From the NCBI RefSeq assembly GCF_030697375.1, contig NZ_JAUYQD010000044.1, forward strand, positions 124,001 through 188,000: a stretch of 64,000 nucleotides of DNA, written 5' to 3'. This DNA is from Rhodoferax sp. Its GTDB lineage: Bacteria > Pseudomonadota > Gammaproteobacteria > Burkholderiales > Burkholderiaceae_C. The position numbers were made by a program, and so were the translations under genes. Shown here piece by piece: positions 51,880 through 61,170 of this stretch (positions within the stretch are counted from its first letter, which is position 1; each line of letters opens with the position of its first letter). Under the pieces are notes generated by a model that saw only the letters and a list, made by a program, of their open reading frames with translations, had not been told where the DNA came from and searched no databases.

Positions 51880-53895
51880 TCAATGCAGCATCGCGTCCTC
51901 AAAGGCGCTGGGGCGCTTCTGGCTGAACATGAGCGTCAGCTCAACGCTGCAGCGGGTCATGGCCACGTACATCAGGTTGCGCTCATCGTCCAGCGTGCCA
52001 CCGTCGTCGGCCGGAAACTCACCGCGCTCGATGAAGGGAATGGTCACCCGCTCAAACTCCAGCCCCTTGACCGAGGGGATGTCGCTGAGGATGAGTGAGT
52101 TTTTTTGCGCTTTGGCATCACCCAGCTTCTCGTAGGACAGCTCCAGCGCATTGATGTGGCGAAAGAAGGCCACCGCGCTGTCAAAAATCTGCGCCGCCTG
52201 TTTCAGGCCTTCCAGGTGCGCCACGGCATCCGCCGCGCGTTGGCGCTCCACCCAGCGGTGGGCGGCCAGGCTGGGCATGTCCAGCGCCTGCAGCATCTCG
52301 TCCAGAAGGGTGTCCCCCGTGTGCGTCGCCGCCACGGCCATGGCCGCCTCCAGGCGGCGGCGCATGGCGGGGTCCGCCTTGGCGATCACCTGCCGTTTGA
52401 GAAAAGTGACCAGCAAACTTTGGTCGCCCAGGATCTCTTGGACGGCGAAGCGCAGGCGTTCGTCCTGCGACTCGGTGTCGCTGTCGGCAAAGTCCAGCTG
52501 CACGCCAGCCAGATCGACCACCGCTTTGACCATTCGCTGGCGGGCGCTGTGGCTGGCCACCAGCTCAAACTCCGGGCGGGCCGCCGCCAGCAGCGCCCGC
52601 ACCATCAGCACCTCGGGGCGGTGCAGGTAGGTGGGAAACGGGTAGGTGCGGTAGGGGATGGCCTGCTCCAGCAGGAAGTTTTCAATCAACACCGACTGGT
52701 GCGGATGGCGCAGCAAGACGACAAACTGGTTCATGGGTCGGCCTTGGCGTTGCCACGCGACCGCGTCTTCCACGATTTTCTGGGCACACTCCAGCGGTGC
52801 CGCATAGAAAAACGGATGCACCTGGGTCTCGCGTGGGGCCAAGGAAGCATAGTGTTTGGACGCCAGGCTGCCCGCCAATTCGGCCAGGTTGGCCGAAAAC
52901 CGGTACGAAGCCGGCAAATGCAGGACGGTGGCCGGGCGCCCCGTCTCCTGCGCAAAGTAGGCGGGGTCCATGAACTTGGGCTCGGCGCCGGCCTTTTGGT
53001 GCAGCACCTGGTCGGGGTCACCCACCCCGCAGAAGGCGGCATTTGGGTTGCTTTCCAACAAGCGCCGCAGCAGGGTGAACATCGCCTCGTTCATGTCGTG
53101 GAATTCATCGACGCAGAGCAAATGCAGGCCGCCGGGCCAGCGGGAGAACATGGCCTGGGGCATGTCCACCGACATATCGCCCACCGTGCTGGCCAGGTCG
53201 TAGGTGGCGTCCCCCGGTGCGCGAAACAGCGGCGGCTCTTCCTCCGAGGGCCGGCGCAAGCGCTCAAAGCGCTCCAGAACCTTCAGCACCGTGTAGTCCT
53301 CGCCGGTATTTTCCGCCAGCAGGGTGTCCACCCGTTCATCCAGCCACCGCGCCTTGGGCAGCACCAACTTGCCCTTGATGCGCAAACTTTCGTGGATAAA
53401 GTATTCGTAAAAACCGCTGTCCTCCGCGCTTGGGAGCTGGAGATGGCTGTCACCACGCTGCAGGGCGCGTTCACGGACCTCGTCCAGGCCCTGCGCAATG
53501 GATTCTTTGAGCGCCTCTGGCGTCTTGACCACCTTGGCGCGGCTGCCCTCCAGATCCGTCAGCATGTACACCGCGAATTCGTCGAAGGTGTTGATCCAGA
53601 GGTCCTTGACGAGGTCAGGGGGCACGCCTATTTTTTCCAGCGCGCGCCTAAACGCCAGCCCGGCGACCTCGGTGTAGGTCAGCGTCAGGATCTTTTTAGG
53701 CGCATAGTGCCCGGTTCTTTGCCGCTGCATCTCCAGCACCTCGGCGACCTTGAGCGCCAAGCTGGTGGTTTTGGCCGCCCCGGCATTGGCGTCCACAAGG
53801 ATCGAGGGGCTGCTGCTGGTTTGCAGCTCGGTCTGCTGGCGCGAAGGCGTGATGTTTTTGGGGTGGAAAAGCGGTGGTGGCGTCATGGCGGCCAT
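51880..53895 (-). CDS. UvrD/Rep-like superfamily 1 helicase with atypical motifs
   Basis: The 671-residue protein has the SF1A motif set: motif I ILVDANAGAAKTTSL, motif Ia ILTLTYTEVAG, motif II LLCVDEFHDMNE, motif III FCGVGDPDQVLH, motif IV HLPASYRFS, motif V VKGLEFERV and motif VI LMYVAMTRC. Motif I lacks the usual GxGK(T) glycine before Lys (AAKT) and motif II is DEFHD rather than DExQD. It should be an ATP-driven DNA translocase. The ATG at 53895 follows AAGGAAAAAACC. It is a single-gene unit between convergent and divergent neighbours. Confidence 0.85.
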   Translation of the reverse strand: MAAMTPPPLFHPKNITPSRQQTELQTSSSPSILVDANAGAAKTTSLALKVAEVLEMQRQRTGHYAPKKILTLTYTEVAGLAFRRALEKIGVPPDLVKDLWINTFDEFAVYMLTDLEGSRAKVVKTPEALKESIAQGLDEVRERALQRGDSHLQLPSAEDSGFYEYFIHESLRIKGKLVLPKARWLDERVDTLLAENTGEDYTVLKVLERFERLRRPSEEEPPLFRAPGDATYDLASTVGDMSVDMPQAMFSRWPGGLHLLCVDEFHDMNEAMFTLLRRLLESNPNAAFCGVGDPDQVLHQKAGAEPKFMDPAYFAQETGRPATVLHLPASYRFSANLAELAGSLASKHYASLAPRETQVHPFFYAAPLECAQKIVEDAVAWQRQGRPMNQFVVLLRHPHQSVLIENFLLEQAIPYRTYPFPTYLHRPEVLMVRALLAAARPEFELVASHSARQRMVKAVVDLAGVQLDFADSDTESQDERLRFAVQEILGDQSLLVTFLKRQVIAKADPAMRRRLEAAMAVAATHTGDTLLDEMLQALDMPSLAAHRWVERQRAADAVAHLEGLKQAAQIFDSAVAFFRHINALELSYEKLGDAKAQKNSLILSDIPSVKGLEFERVTIPFIERGEFPADDGGTLDDERNLMYVAMTRCSVELTLMFSQKRPSAFEDAMLH

Positions 53896-54232
53896 GGTTT
53901 TTTCCTTGTCTGAATTCTTGCTGCGTCGCAGGTCTGGCATCCCCGGACTGCGCTGCCATCTTAAGCGGACACCAGCCGCGTGGCTGGCCGGGCTTGGCCC
54001 TTGTTTCCAACGGAACCCGTTTCCACCGGCAGTTTGCGCGCCTTCATGGAAGCCCATGTCAAACGCCTACGCGCAAGCAACCGTGCCTATCTCCACCCCA
54101 AATGGTGTGGGACTGCTTCCTTTGCCCTGTGAATTGTCAACGCGAAAAGCGGGTTTCCTTGTTCACTTCCCACTTGCATTGCCACTGCCGTAAGTTGGCG
54201 TGTGTATCTTGGCCCCCACAGGAGGTGAATGG
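53896..54232. other. 337-bp gap between the divergent helicase and GGDEF/EAL genes
   Basis: No gene, repeat or RNA is seen. It must hold the promoters of both genes. The first 60 bp could be read as an N-terminal extension of the helicase frame but are not family-like. Confidence 0.5.
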
Positions 54233-57200
54233 ATGTTGCCGCCAAAAACTACCCGTGTTGCCCAGGCGATTTCCGGCGAAGATTTTTTGCGCATCTTCGA
54301 AGCCCTGCCCACACCCTGCTTGCTCTTGACCCCGGGCCTGGAGATCGTTGCGGCCACCCAGGCCTTTCTGGCGGACACCCGGGGGCTGCGTTCCGAGATC
54401 GTTGGACGTTCGGTCTTGGACGTCTTTGCAGACACGCCAGACGAAGCGCGTACCTCCAGCAGGGTTCCGCTGGAAGCCTCGCTGGCCTACGTCCGGTCCA
54501 GCGGCCACGCGGACCAGGTCCCCTTGCAGCGCTACGCGCTTCACCAAGCGGCCACGCAAGGCGGCACCTTGGAGGCGCACCACTGGGGCGTACTCAACAC
54601 GCCCGTGCTGGATGCCAATGGCGGGGTGATCTTTCTCCTGCTGCAGTTCGATCCGCGGCCCCTTTTTCACCCCCTGGCCCCAGCCCGCCAGGCGCAGCAA
54701 GCCGCCCATGCCGCCGCCACGGACACGCAGTCGCCCAGCGCCCACGCAGGCGCCGGTGAAGGCGGGCCGAAAACCCGGCTGCTCATCGTGGATGACACAG
54801 AAAACGACCGGGAGTATTTCAAAGCCCTCTTCCCGTCCAGCGACTACCTCGTGCTGGAGGCCGCCGATGGTGAAGTGGCGCTGGAGTTGGTGCGACGCGA
54901 AAAGCCGGACCTGGTGCTGACCGACCTGCTGATGCCCAAACTGGGTGGCTTTGAGCTGATCCGGCGCATTCGCAGCGAGCCCGAGATTGCCGCGACCCGG
55001 GTCATGGTCTGGTCCGCCAATGTCCATGCGCAGGGTGCACGCATCCTGGGGGAGAGCCTGGGCGCAAACCGCATCCTGCTCAAGCCGGTTGAAGCACAGC
55101 AACTGCACGCCGCCGTGAATGAGGTGCTGGGCCAGCCGGCACAGGCCAAAGCCATCGACACCAAGGCAGTGGCCACCCTGGATTTCGCCTACCGGCATCT
55201 CTTGGCCATGAACGATGCACTCCACAAGAAAAGGCTCGCACTGGAGCTGGAGATCCAAAAACGCCAACACCTGGAGGAGGAACTGCGCCGCAGCGAGCGG
55301 CGCAGTGCGGGCATCCTTGCCACGGCAACGGACGCCGTCATCACGACCGACCGGGATCAGCGCATCGAGATCTTCAACAGTGCCGCAGAGGCCATGTTCG
55401 GCTGCTCCGCAGCCAGTGCGATCGGCGCCTCGATTGAGCGGTTCATTCCGCAACGCTTCCGAGCGGCACACGATGCGTATTTCCGCCAGTTCATTGCAGG
55501 GGACGACACGACGGGGGCCATGGGGCCGTCGCGGGCCCTCGTCGGGCTGCGGGCCAATGGCGAGGAATTTCCGATGGAAGCCTCCATCTCCAAGGTGCTG
55601 AGCGATGGCGACTTGCTGGCCACCGTGGTCATCCGCGACGTCAGCGTGCGCCACGCCACCGATGCGGCGCTGCAAAAAAGTGCGGAACGCCTGCGGCTGG
55701 TCCAGCTGATCGGCCGCACCGGTATTTTCGATTGGGACATTCTGGCCAACACCATGCAATGGTCGGCAGAAATTGCCGCGCTTTATGGCTTGCCGGCCCA
55801 AGCCTTCGAGAGCCAGTACGACGCATGGCGCGAGCGGGTCCACCCGCAGGATTTAGCAGCTCTTGAGCAACGCATCCGGGAGTCGTTGCACAACGGCGTC
55901 TTCGAGGGCGAGTGGCGGGTGCTCTGGCCGGATGGCTCGGAGCACTGGCTGGCCGGGCGCTCCATCGTCTACAAGAATGCGTCCGGCCAGGCGGTGCGCA
56001 TGCTGGGGGTGAACATCGACATCGGCGAGCGCAAGGAGCATGAAGAGCGCTTGCGCCGCATGGCCCAACACGATGCCTTGACGGGGTTGCCCAACCGCAC
56101 CCTGCTCTATGCCTTTGCCGAGCGCCTGGTTTCGGCCAAACGCCGGGTGCAAGACCAGAGTGCTTTTTTGTTCATTGATCTGGACCGTTTCAAGCAGGTC
56201 AACGACCGCTACGGGCACGACGCCGGGGACGCCGTGTTGAAGGAGGTGGCCCGGCGTCTGGCGGCCTGCATGCGCGCCGAGGATCTGGTCGGGCGGCTGG
56301 GCGGGGATGAGTTTGTGGCCGTGCTGGCGCCGATTCGCAGCGAAGAGGTGGCCGCCAAAATTGCCTTGCACGCCCTCGATAGCCTGGGGCGGCCTTACTT
56401 GGTCGCCGGGCACGAACTGCAGGTGACGCCAAGCATTGGCATCAGCCTCTTTCCGCAGCACGGCAGCAGTGTGGATGAGCTGATCAAACATGCCGATGCG
56501 GCCATGTATGTGGCCAAGCAGCGCGGGTGCAACAACGTTCAGTTTTACCAACACGCGTTCGATGCACGCAGCGAAGAGACGCAGCGCATTGGCGAGCGAC
56601 TCCACCAGGCGCTGGAGTTGCATGAGTTTGAGCTCTACCTCCAGCCGGTGGTCGATCTGGCGACGGGCAAACCGGTGGCGGCCGAAACCTTGGTCCGCTG
56701 GCCAAGCATGGCGGTGCCGCCTGCACGCTTTTTACCCGCGTCGGAAGCGGCGGGCCTGATGCCGGCCCTGGGGGTCTGGATTCTGCAGGAAGCGGCGCGC
56801 CTGTGGCAGCACTGGCGCGCACTGGGGATTGGCGCCTTCCCGATCACGGTCAACCTGTCCGAGAGCCAGTTGCGCCAACCCGACTTCCTGCAGAACCTGG
56901 CGCAGGTGATGGAGGACTACGGCATGCAGGGCGAGGACCTGGAGCTGGAGATTACCGAGGGCATACTGGCCCACCACCTCGATGAGACCTTGGCCCTGCT
57001 GCACAGGATTCGGGAGAAGAAAGTGCTGCTGACCCTGGACGACTTCGGGGCCGCCTGCTCCAGCATGGACCACCTGACGCAATGGCCGCTCAATGTGGTG
57101 AAACTGGACCAGTCGATTGTTCAGCACCTGGGGCACGACTGCAAAAGTGCGCTGATTGCCGAAAGCGTCATCAGTATGGCCGCCGCGCTGAAGCTGTCGG

Positions 57201-57349
57201 TGGTGGCCACCGGCATCGAGTCGCAAGAGGCGCTGGACTTCCTGACGTCGCACCACTGCCATTTTGGGCAGGGCTTTTTTATTTGCCACCCGCTGCCGGC
57301 ACCTGAATTTGAAACCTGGTGCCTGAATGTTGTCACTGGTGCGGATTAG
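54233..57349 (+). CDS. PAS-REC-PAS-PAS-GGDEF-EAL cyclic-di-GMP protein
   Basis: This 1038-residue protein has an N-terminal PAS-like region (about 15-145), a receiver domain (about 180-300: LLIVDDTENDRE, VLTDLLMPKLGG), two PAS domains (about 355-475 and 490-610), a GGDEF domain with an intact GGDEF motif and RxxD inhibitory site five residues upstream (RAED-LVGRL), and an EAL domain. The EAL domain has ETL for EAL, keeps NLSES, EITEG and LDDFG, but has ATGIE where AEGVE is usual, so diesterase activity may be weak. Strong ribosome site GGAGG at 54221-54225. Probably cytoplasmic; signal unknown. Confidence 0.88.
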   Translation: MLPPKTTRVAQAISGEDFLRIFEALPTPCLLLTPGLEIVAATQAFLADTRGLRSEIVGRSVLDVFADTPDEARTSSRVPLEASLAYVRSSGHADQVPLQRYALHQAATQGGTLEAHHWGVLNTPVLDANGGVIFLLLQFDPRPLFHPLAPARQAQQAAHAAATDTQSPSAHAGAGEGGPKTRLLIVDDTENDREYFKALFPSSDYLVLEAADGEVALELVRREKPDLVLTDLLMPKLGGFELIRRIRSEPEIAATRVMVWSANVHAQGARILGESLGANRILLKPVEAQQLHAAVNEVLGQPAQAKAIDTKAVATLDFAYRHLLAMNDALHKKRLALELEIQKRQHLEEELRRSERRSAGILATATDAVITTDRDQRIEIFNSAAEAMFGCSAASAIGASIERFIPQRFRAAHDAYFRQFIAGDDTTGAMGPSRALVGLRANGEEFPMEASISKVLSDGDLLATVVIRDVSVRHATDAALQKSAERLRLVQLIGRTGIFDWDILANTMQWSAEIAALYGLPAQAFESQYDAWRERVHPQDLAALEQRIRESLHNGVFEGEWRVLWPDGSEHWLAGRSIVYKNASGQAVRMLGVNIDIGERKEHEERLRRMAQHDALTGLPNRTLLYAFAERLVSAKRRVQDQSAFLFIDLDRFKQVNDRYGHDAGDAVLKEVARRLAACMRAEDLVGRLGGDEFVAVLAPIRSEEVAAKIALHALDSLGRPYLVAGHELQVTPSIGISLFPQHGSSVDELIKHADAAMYVAKQRGCNNVQFYQHAFDARSEETQRIGERLHQALELHEFELYLQPVVDLATGKPVAAETLVRWPSMAVPPARFLPASEAAGLMPALGVWILQEAARLWQHWRALGIGAFPITVNLSESQLRQPDFLQNLAQVMEDYGMQGEDLELEITEGILAHHLDETLALLHRIREKKVLLTLDDFGAACSSMDHLTQWPLNVVKLDQSIVQHLGHDCKSALIAESVISMAAALKLSVVATGIESQEALDFLTSHHCHFGQGFFICHPLPAPEFETWCLNVVTGAD

Positions 57350-57387
57350 AAATGGGCGCGTAAATCTGAACACCTTTTCCCACAATA

Positions 57388-57413
57388 AAAAAAGGCCCCT
57401 AGGGGCCTTTTTT
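57388..57413. terminator. Bidirectional intrinsic terminator
   Basis: AAAAAAGGCCCCT and its exact complement AGGGGCCTTTTTT form a 13-bp-arm palindrome with A-run and T-run flanks. It lies between the stop of the GGDEF/EAL gene (57349) and the stop of the histone-like gene (57437) and can terminate both convergent transcripts. Confidence 0.92.
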
Positions 57414-57436
57414 ATTCAAAACCGTCCCGGTGAAGA

Positions 57437-57835
57437 TTACTTCTTCACCGCAGGTTTGGCTTTCTTCGCGGGAGCGGCTGCCTTAGGTGCTGCCTTAGAT
57501 GCTGCCTTGGGAGCGGCCTTAGGCGCAACGGCAGGAGCCGCCTTCGCTTTGGGCGCAACCGGTGCAGGAGCCGCAGCTACTTTCAGCGCAGCACGCTGTT
57601 CACGCAGTGCGTTGATTTCTGCATTGATCTTGTCCTTGCGTTCGGTCAGCTTGGCAATGCTTGCACTGATCTTGGCAACCGCCGCGGCAGTCTTGGAGAC
57701 AGGCGCTTTTTTCGCAGCCACTTTGGCCACGGGTTGGACTACTTTCGCTACAGGCTTGGCCGCTTTTGCGGGGGCTTGTACTTTCTTGGGAGTTGCTACA
57801 GCTTTAGGAGCTACCTTCTTTTTTGCAGTTGCCAT
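57437..57835 (-). CDS. Histone H1-like Lys/Ala/Pro-rich nucleoid protein
   Basis: The 132-residue protein is composed largely of Lys, Ala, Pro and Val with PKAAPKAA-type repeats at both ends, resembling the histone H1-like proteins of Burkholderiales. The middle (about 48-90: KISASIAKLTERKDKINAEI, then NALREQRAALK) is a charged coiled coil. Expected to bind DNA in the nucleoid. Repetitive codons make the tail prone to length variation. Confidence 0.85.
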   Translation of the reverse strand: MATAKKKVAPKAVATPKKVQAPAKAAKPVAKVVQPVAKVAAKKAPVSKTAAAVAKISASIAKLTERKDKINAEINALREQRAALKVAAAPAPVAPKAKAAPAVAPKAAPKAASKAAPKAAAPAKKAKPAVKK

Positions 57836-57956
57836 TTTGTATTCGTTCCTTATGGGTTGACCCGGTGCATATGTTTGACCGGTACCGTATTGTCACAAAT
57901 ATTTCACAACACGTCGATTCACATGAAATTTCCCAAATCTGGGGTCCCGTGAATTC

Positions 57957-57985
57957 AAAATAAAAACCCAGCACAAGGGCTGGGT
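57957..57985 (-). terminator. Intrinsic terminator of the phasin gene
   Basis: On the minus strand ACCCAGC-N6-GCTGGGT is followed by TTTTTATTTT, a classical stem and T-run about 58 bp after the phasin stop. The rest of the 207-bp gap (57836-58042) holds only the histone-like gene's promoter region. Confidence 0.85.
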
Positions 57986-58042
57986 CATTGGGAGCAAGTG
58001 GCAAGGCAAGTCCGCATGGACTCCCCCGACTGGCCGCTGTTT

Positions 58043-58525
58043 TTAGCCGGCCTTTTTTGCCTTGGAGACGGGTGCAACCGATGCGGCCATCGACGCACCT
58101 TTTTCCATCGCGGTATCCAGTGTGTTTTCTGCCGTGGATGCAGCGGTTTTCAAGGTCTTGGCAATGGGCGCAAAGGCCTCCGGTGCGGGGTGTGCCTTCT
58201 CGATCGCGTCAACGGTGCCATGGAACTGGTCAACACTCAGGGCGGTGGCGTCTTTCAGGTTCTTCGCAAACATGGCCATTCCTGCTTCGGCAGACGCCTT
58301 GAAGACCTCAAAGGCTGCTTGTGGGTCCTTGGCACTTTTGATGGACTCCACTGTTTCAACCAGCACGGCTTGCGCTTGCTGGGCTTGGCTCTGGGCCAGA
58401 TTGGCCCAGGCCTTCAGGTTGTCCTGTGCTGGACGGATCGCGTCTTGCATTGCTGCAGGGGTGAATTTAGGCGCAGCCTCAGACATAGTCTTCGCGATGG
58501 CTTCAAAGGGGGTGTTCTTAAACAT
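58043..58525 (-). CDS. Phasin-family protein
   Basis: The 160-residue helical protein (FEAIAKTMSEAAPKFTPAAM, DNLKAWANLAQSQAQQAQAV, AFEVFKASAEAGMAMFAKNL) matches the phasin family that coats polyhydroxyalkanoate granules and ends in a Lys-rich AKKAG tail. An upstream ATG at 58540 adds five residues; 58525 has GGAAAA at a better distance. It is a monocistronic unit with its own terminator. Confidence 0.85.
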   Translation of the reverse strand: MFKNTPFEAIAKTMSEAAPKFTPAAMQDAIRPAQDNLKAWANLAQSQAQQAQAVLVETVESIKSAKDPQAAFEVFKASAEAGMAMFAKNLKDATALSVDQFHGTVDAIEKAHPAPEAFAPIAKTLKTAASTAENTLDTAMEKGASMAASVAPVSKAKKAG

Positions 58526-58631
58526 GGGGTGGTTTTCCATAAAAAATTGTGCAGCGCAACAATTATCCAATGAATATGCAGGTCGTGCCTATTCAGCGAA
58601 AGAATTCACTTTGTCATTTTTCACCAATGTG

Positions 58632-59906
58632 TCATGCGCCCCTTGCAGCACACAGCGGTGCTATCAATGGCAGTTTCATGATGACTGTGGTTCCGCAGTC
58701 CATTTCGCTTTGCAGATCGATGTTCCCGCCCAGTATGTCGGTCACGATGTTGTAGGCGATGTGCAAACCCAGGCCTGAGCCGCCTTGCCCCAGCCGGGTG
58801 GTGAAGAAAGGATCGAACACCCGGGCCAGGTTTTTTTCTGGAATGCCCACGCCGTCGTCACTGAAGCGTATTTCCACATGCTGGGCGTCCAACAGCGCGG
58901 TGCTCAGGTGCATATTGCCGCTGCAGCGCCCCCCAAAGGCGTGCATGAGCGCATTGGAAATCAAGTTATTCACCACTTGGCCCAGAGGTCCCGGGTAGCT
59001 GTCCAACACGATGCCGTTTGCCAGGTCCAGACTGAGCGTGAAGGGCATTTTTTTGTACAGGGGCCCGAGCATGGCGACGATGTCCTCCAGCGCATGCCGA
59101 AGGTCAAAGCACCTGCGTTGGCTGCTGGCCTGGTCCACCGCCACCTGCTTGAAACTGAGCACCAGATTGCTGGCGCTGGTCAGCGCGTGCAGCAACAAAT
59201 GGGTGCCCTCGGCTACGCCGAAAAGGTAGCGATTCAAAACTGAACGCCGTAAGCCCTCATGCTCCATCTCTTTCAGCAGTTCTTGCGTTTGCTCATGCAA
59301 GGTGCTGGCGGCCGTCACCCCAATGCCAATGGGCGTATTGAGTTCATGCGCAATGCCCGCCACCAGCGACCCGAGGGCCGCCATTTTTTCTGAGCGCACC
59401 AGTTGTTTTTGGGCTTCCGACAAGGCGGCGTTGAGCGATGCAAGCTCGGCGTTACGCCGCTCCAGATCCAACTCGTAGAGCCGGTGCGCGGTCATCTCCC
59501 GGCAGCACCCCACCAGAGCCGTGACCCGCCCCTCCGCGTCGAACAGGGGAATCTTGGAGGTAGAAAACCAGCGTGGTTTGCCCCCCACCAACACATTGTT
59601 GGGCTCCTGGTGGTCCAGATGGGGCTGGCCCGAACGCACGATGGCTTGCTCGTCCTCATGGATGTGCATGACGGTTTCAGCGGGGAAAAAGTCAAAGTCA
59701 GACTTACCGATGAGTTCTGCGGGAGAGGCCAATCCGAAGGACTGGGCCACAGCCATGTTGGCCACGACAAACCGGCCCTGCGTGTCCTTGACAAACACCA
59801 GATCCGGGATGGCATCCACCATGGCGCGCAGCATATTGCGCTCGGCCACAAGGGGGCAGGGTTGCTCCATTGTTTGGCAAGGGGCTTCAGACCGGTCGCA
59901 GGCCAT
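58632..59906 (-). CDS. PAS-domain sensor histidine kinase (soluble)
   Basis: The 424-residue protein has a PAS domain (about 25-135: DAIPDLVFVKDTQGRFVVAN, then GKSDFDFFP), a coiled linker, a HisKA-like helix with the acceptor His in VAGIAHELNTPIGIG, and an ATPase domain (N-box LISNALMHAF, DDGVGIPEKNLARVFDPFFTT and GGSGLGLHIAYNI). No membrane segment is visible. It ends an operon with two sugar-binding-protein homologues and a chemoreceptor, and lies 10 bp after the binding-protein stop. No response-regulator gene is in view. Confidence 0.85.
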   Translation of the reverse strand: MACDRSEAPCQTMEQPCPLVAERNMLRAMVDAIPDLVFVKDTQGRFVVANMAVAQSFGLASPAELIGKSDFDFFPAETVMHIHEDEQAIVRSGQPHLDHQEPNNVLVGGKPRWFSTSKIPLFDAEGRVTALVGCCREMTAHRLYELDLERRNAELASLNAALSEAQKQLVRSEKMAALGSLVAGIAHELNTPIGIGVTAASTLHEQTQELLKEMEHEGLRRSVLNRYLFGVAEGTHLLLHALTSASNLVLSFKQVAVDQASSQRRCFDLRHALEDIVAMLGPLYKKMPFTLSLDLANGIVLDSYPGPLGQVVNNLISNALMHAFGGRCSGNMHLSTALLDAQHVEIRFSDDGVGIPEKNLARVFDPFFTTRLGQGGSGLGLHIAYNIVTDILGGNIDLQSEMDCGTTVIMKLPLIAPLCAARGA

Positions 59907-59916
59907 ACGCAGGCGC

Positions 59917-61170
59917 TTAACGCAGCTTCGCCACCGAAGCCAGTTTGACAAGGGTGTCATGGACCGAAACCCTGTCGTGGTTCCAAAAGTCGCTCACCGC
60001 CGCACGCAACACCGCTTGTGCGGCAGAGGAGACCGCCATGTCGATGGCGACGGAAGGCAGCAATGCACCGGTTTTGGATGTGGCAGCAAAGTCCCGGCTG
60101 GAGGTTTTGGCGCAGTCGTCAAACTTGTCCAGATTGGTATGCAAGCGCGCCGGAATGGAGCCTTTGCGCAAATTGAATTTTTCCTGAAAATCCTGCCCCA
60201 TCAGCACATAGGCCAGGTAGCCCTGGGCCTTTTGCGCCTCCCAGCCCTTGAGCTGAAACATGGCAAAGGTGTCCAGAACATACGAATAGGCATTGGCCGT
60301 GCCAGGCGCGGCGGAGCAGGTGAACTCCCTGCCCGGCTGCTGCCCGGCGACCAGAAACTCGCCCTTCGCCCAGTCCCCCATGAACTGAAAACCGGCCTTG
60401 CCCTTGATCACCATGTCGGTGGCCACATTCCAGTCGCGGCCCGGGGACTGGTCATCGGTATAGGCTTTGACCCGCCGGAAAATTTCCAGAGATTTGCGCA
60501 TCTCGCTCCCAGCCAGCGCCGACGGGTTGAGCTTGACAAACGCATTCTTGTAAAAGTCCGCACCCCCGACGCCCAATGCCAGCGATTCAAACAAAGTGAA
60601 GTCTTGCCAGGGCTGGCCCCCATGGGCCAGAGGGATATAACCAGCCGCCTTGATTTTCTCCGCCGCAGCAAAAAACTCGTCCAAATTGCTGGGCGGCGCA
60701 CTGACGCCGGCTTTTTCCAGCACCGCCGTGTTGGCCCACAACCAGTTCACGCGGTGCACATTGACGGGGACCGCCACGTAGTGGCCCTTGTATTTCATGT
60801 GGTCCGCAATGACCTTGGGCAAGACTTCATCCCATTTTTCAAAGGAGGCCATGGCATCCAGGTTGGTGAGCACGTTCAACTCGGCCCACTCCTGAATCGC
60901 CGGGCCCTTGATGGTGGCCGCGGCAGGGGCGTTGCCAGCCAGCACGCGCTGCCTGAGCACGGCCATGGCGTTTTGCCCACCTCCGCCCACCACAATAAAG
61001 TCCTTCCAGGTGTGGCCCCGCGCTGCCATCGTGGCCTTGAGTTCGACCACCGATTTGGCCTCGCCCCCCGAGGTCCAAAAGTGCAGCACCTCGACCTCGC
61101 CCGCCGCTACACCAGCGCAGCCCAATACGCCGGCGCAGGCCAGCATGCCGTGACAAAAGGCCTTCAGCAT
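59917..61170 (-). CDS. Periplasmic sugar-binding protein (UgpB/GtsA-like)
   Basis: The 417-residue protein has a signal peptide ([18 protein letters not shown]) and a family-1 sugar-binding fold: [67 protein letters not shown] and [10 protein letters not shown]. This resembles glucose/mannose-type binding proteins. No permease or ATPase gene is adjacent; instead it overlaps the chemoreceptor gene by 7 bp, so it may present ligand to the receptor rather than to a transporter (inference). Confidence 0.88.
   Translation of the reverse strand: MLKAFCHGMLACAGVLGCAGVAAGEVEVLHFWTSGGEAKSVVELKATMAARGHTWKDFIVVGGGGQNAMAVLRQRVLAGNAPAAATIKGPAIQEWAELNVLTNLDAMASFEKWDEVLPKVIADHMKYKGHYVAVPVNVHRVNWLWANTAVLEKAGVSAPPSNLDEFFAAAEKIKAAGYIPLAHGGQPWQDFTLFESLALGVGGADFYKNAFVKLNPSALAGSEMRKSLEIFRRVKAYTDDQSPGRDWNVATDMVIKGKAGFQFMGDWAKGEFLVAGQQPGREFTCSAAPGTANAYSYVLDTFAMFQLKGWEAQKAQGYLAYVLMGQDFQEKFNLRKGSIPARLHTNLDKFDDCAKTSSRDFAATSKTGALLPSVAIDMAVSSAAQAVLRAAVSDFWNHDRVSVHDTLVKLASVAKLR

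Noticed and set aside
51880..53895. Helicase near the motor operon as a ZorD-like partner of a Zorya system
   Set aside because: It is separated by two unrelated genes in different orientations and by two repeat copies, has UvrD-type rather than Snf2-type motifs, and is not co-transcribed with the motor genes.
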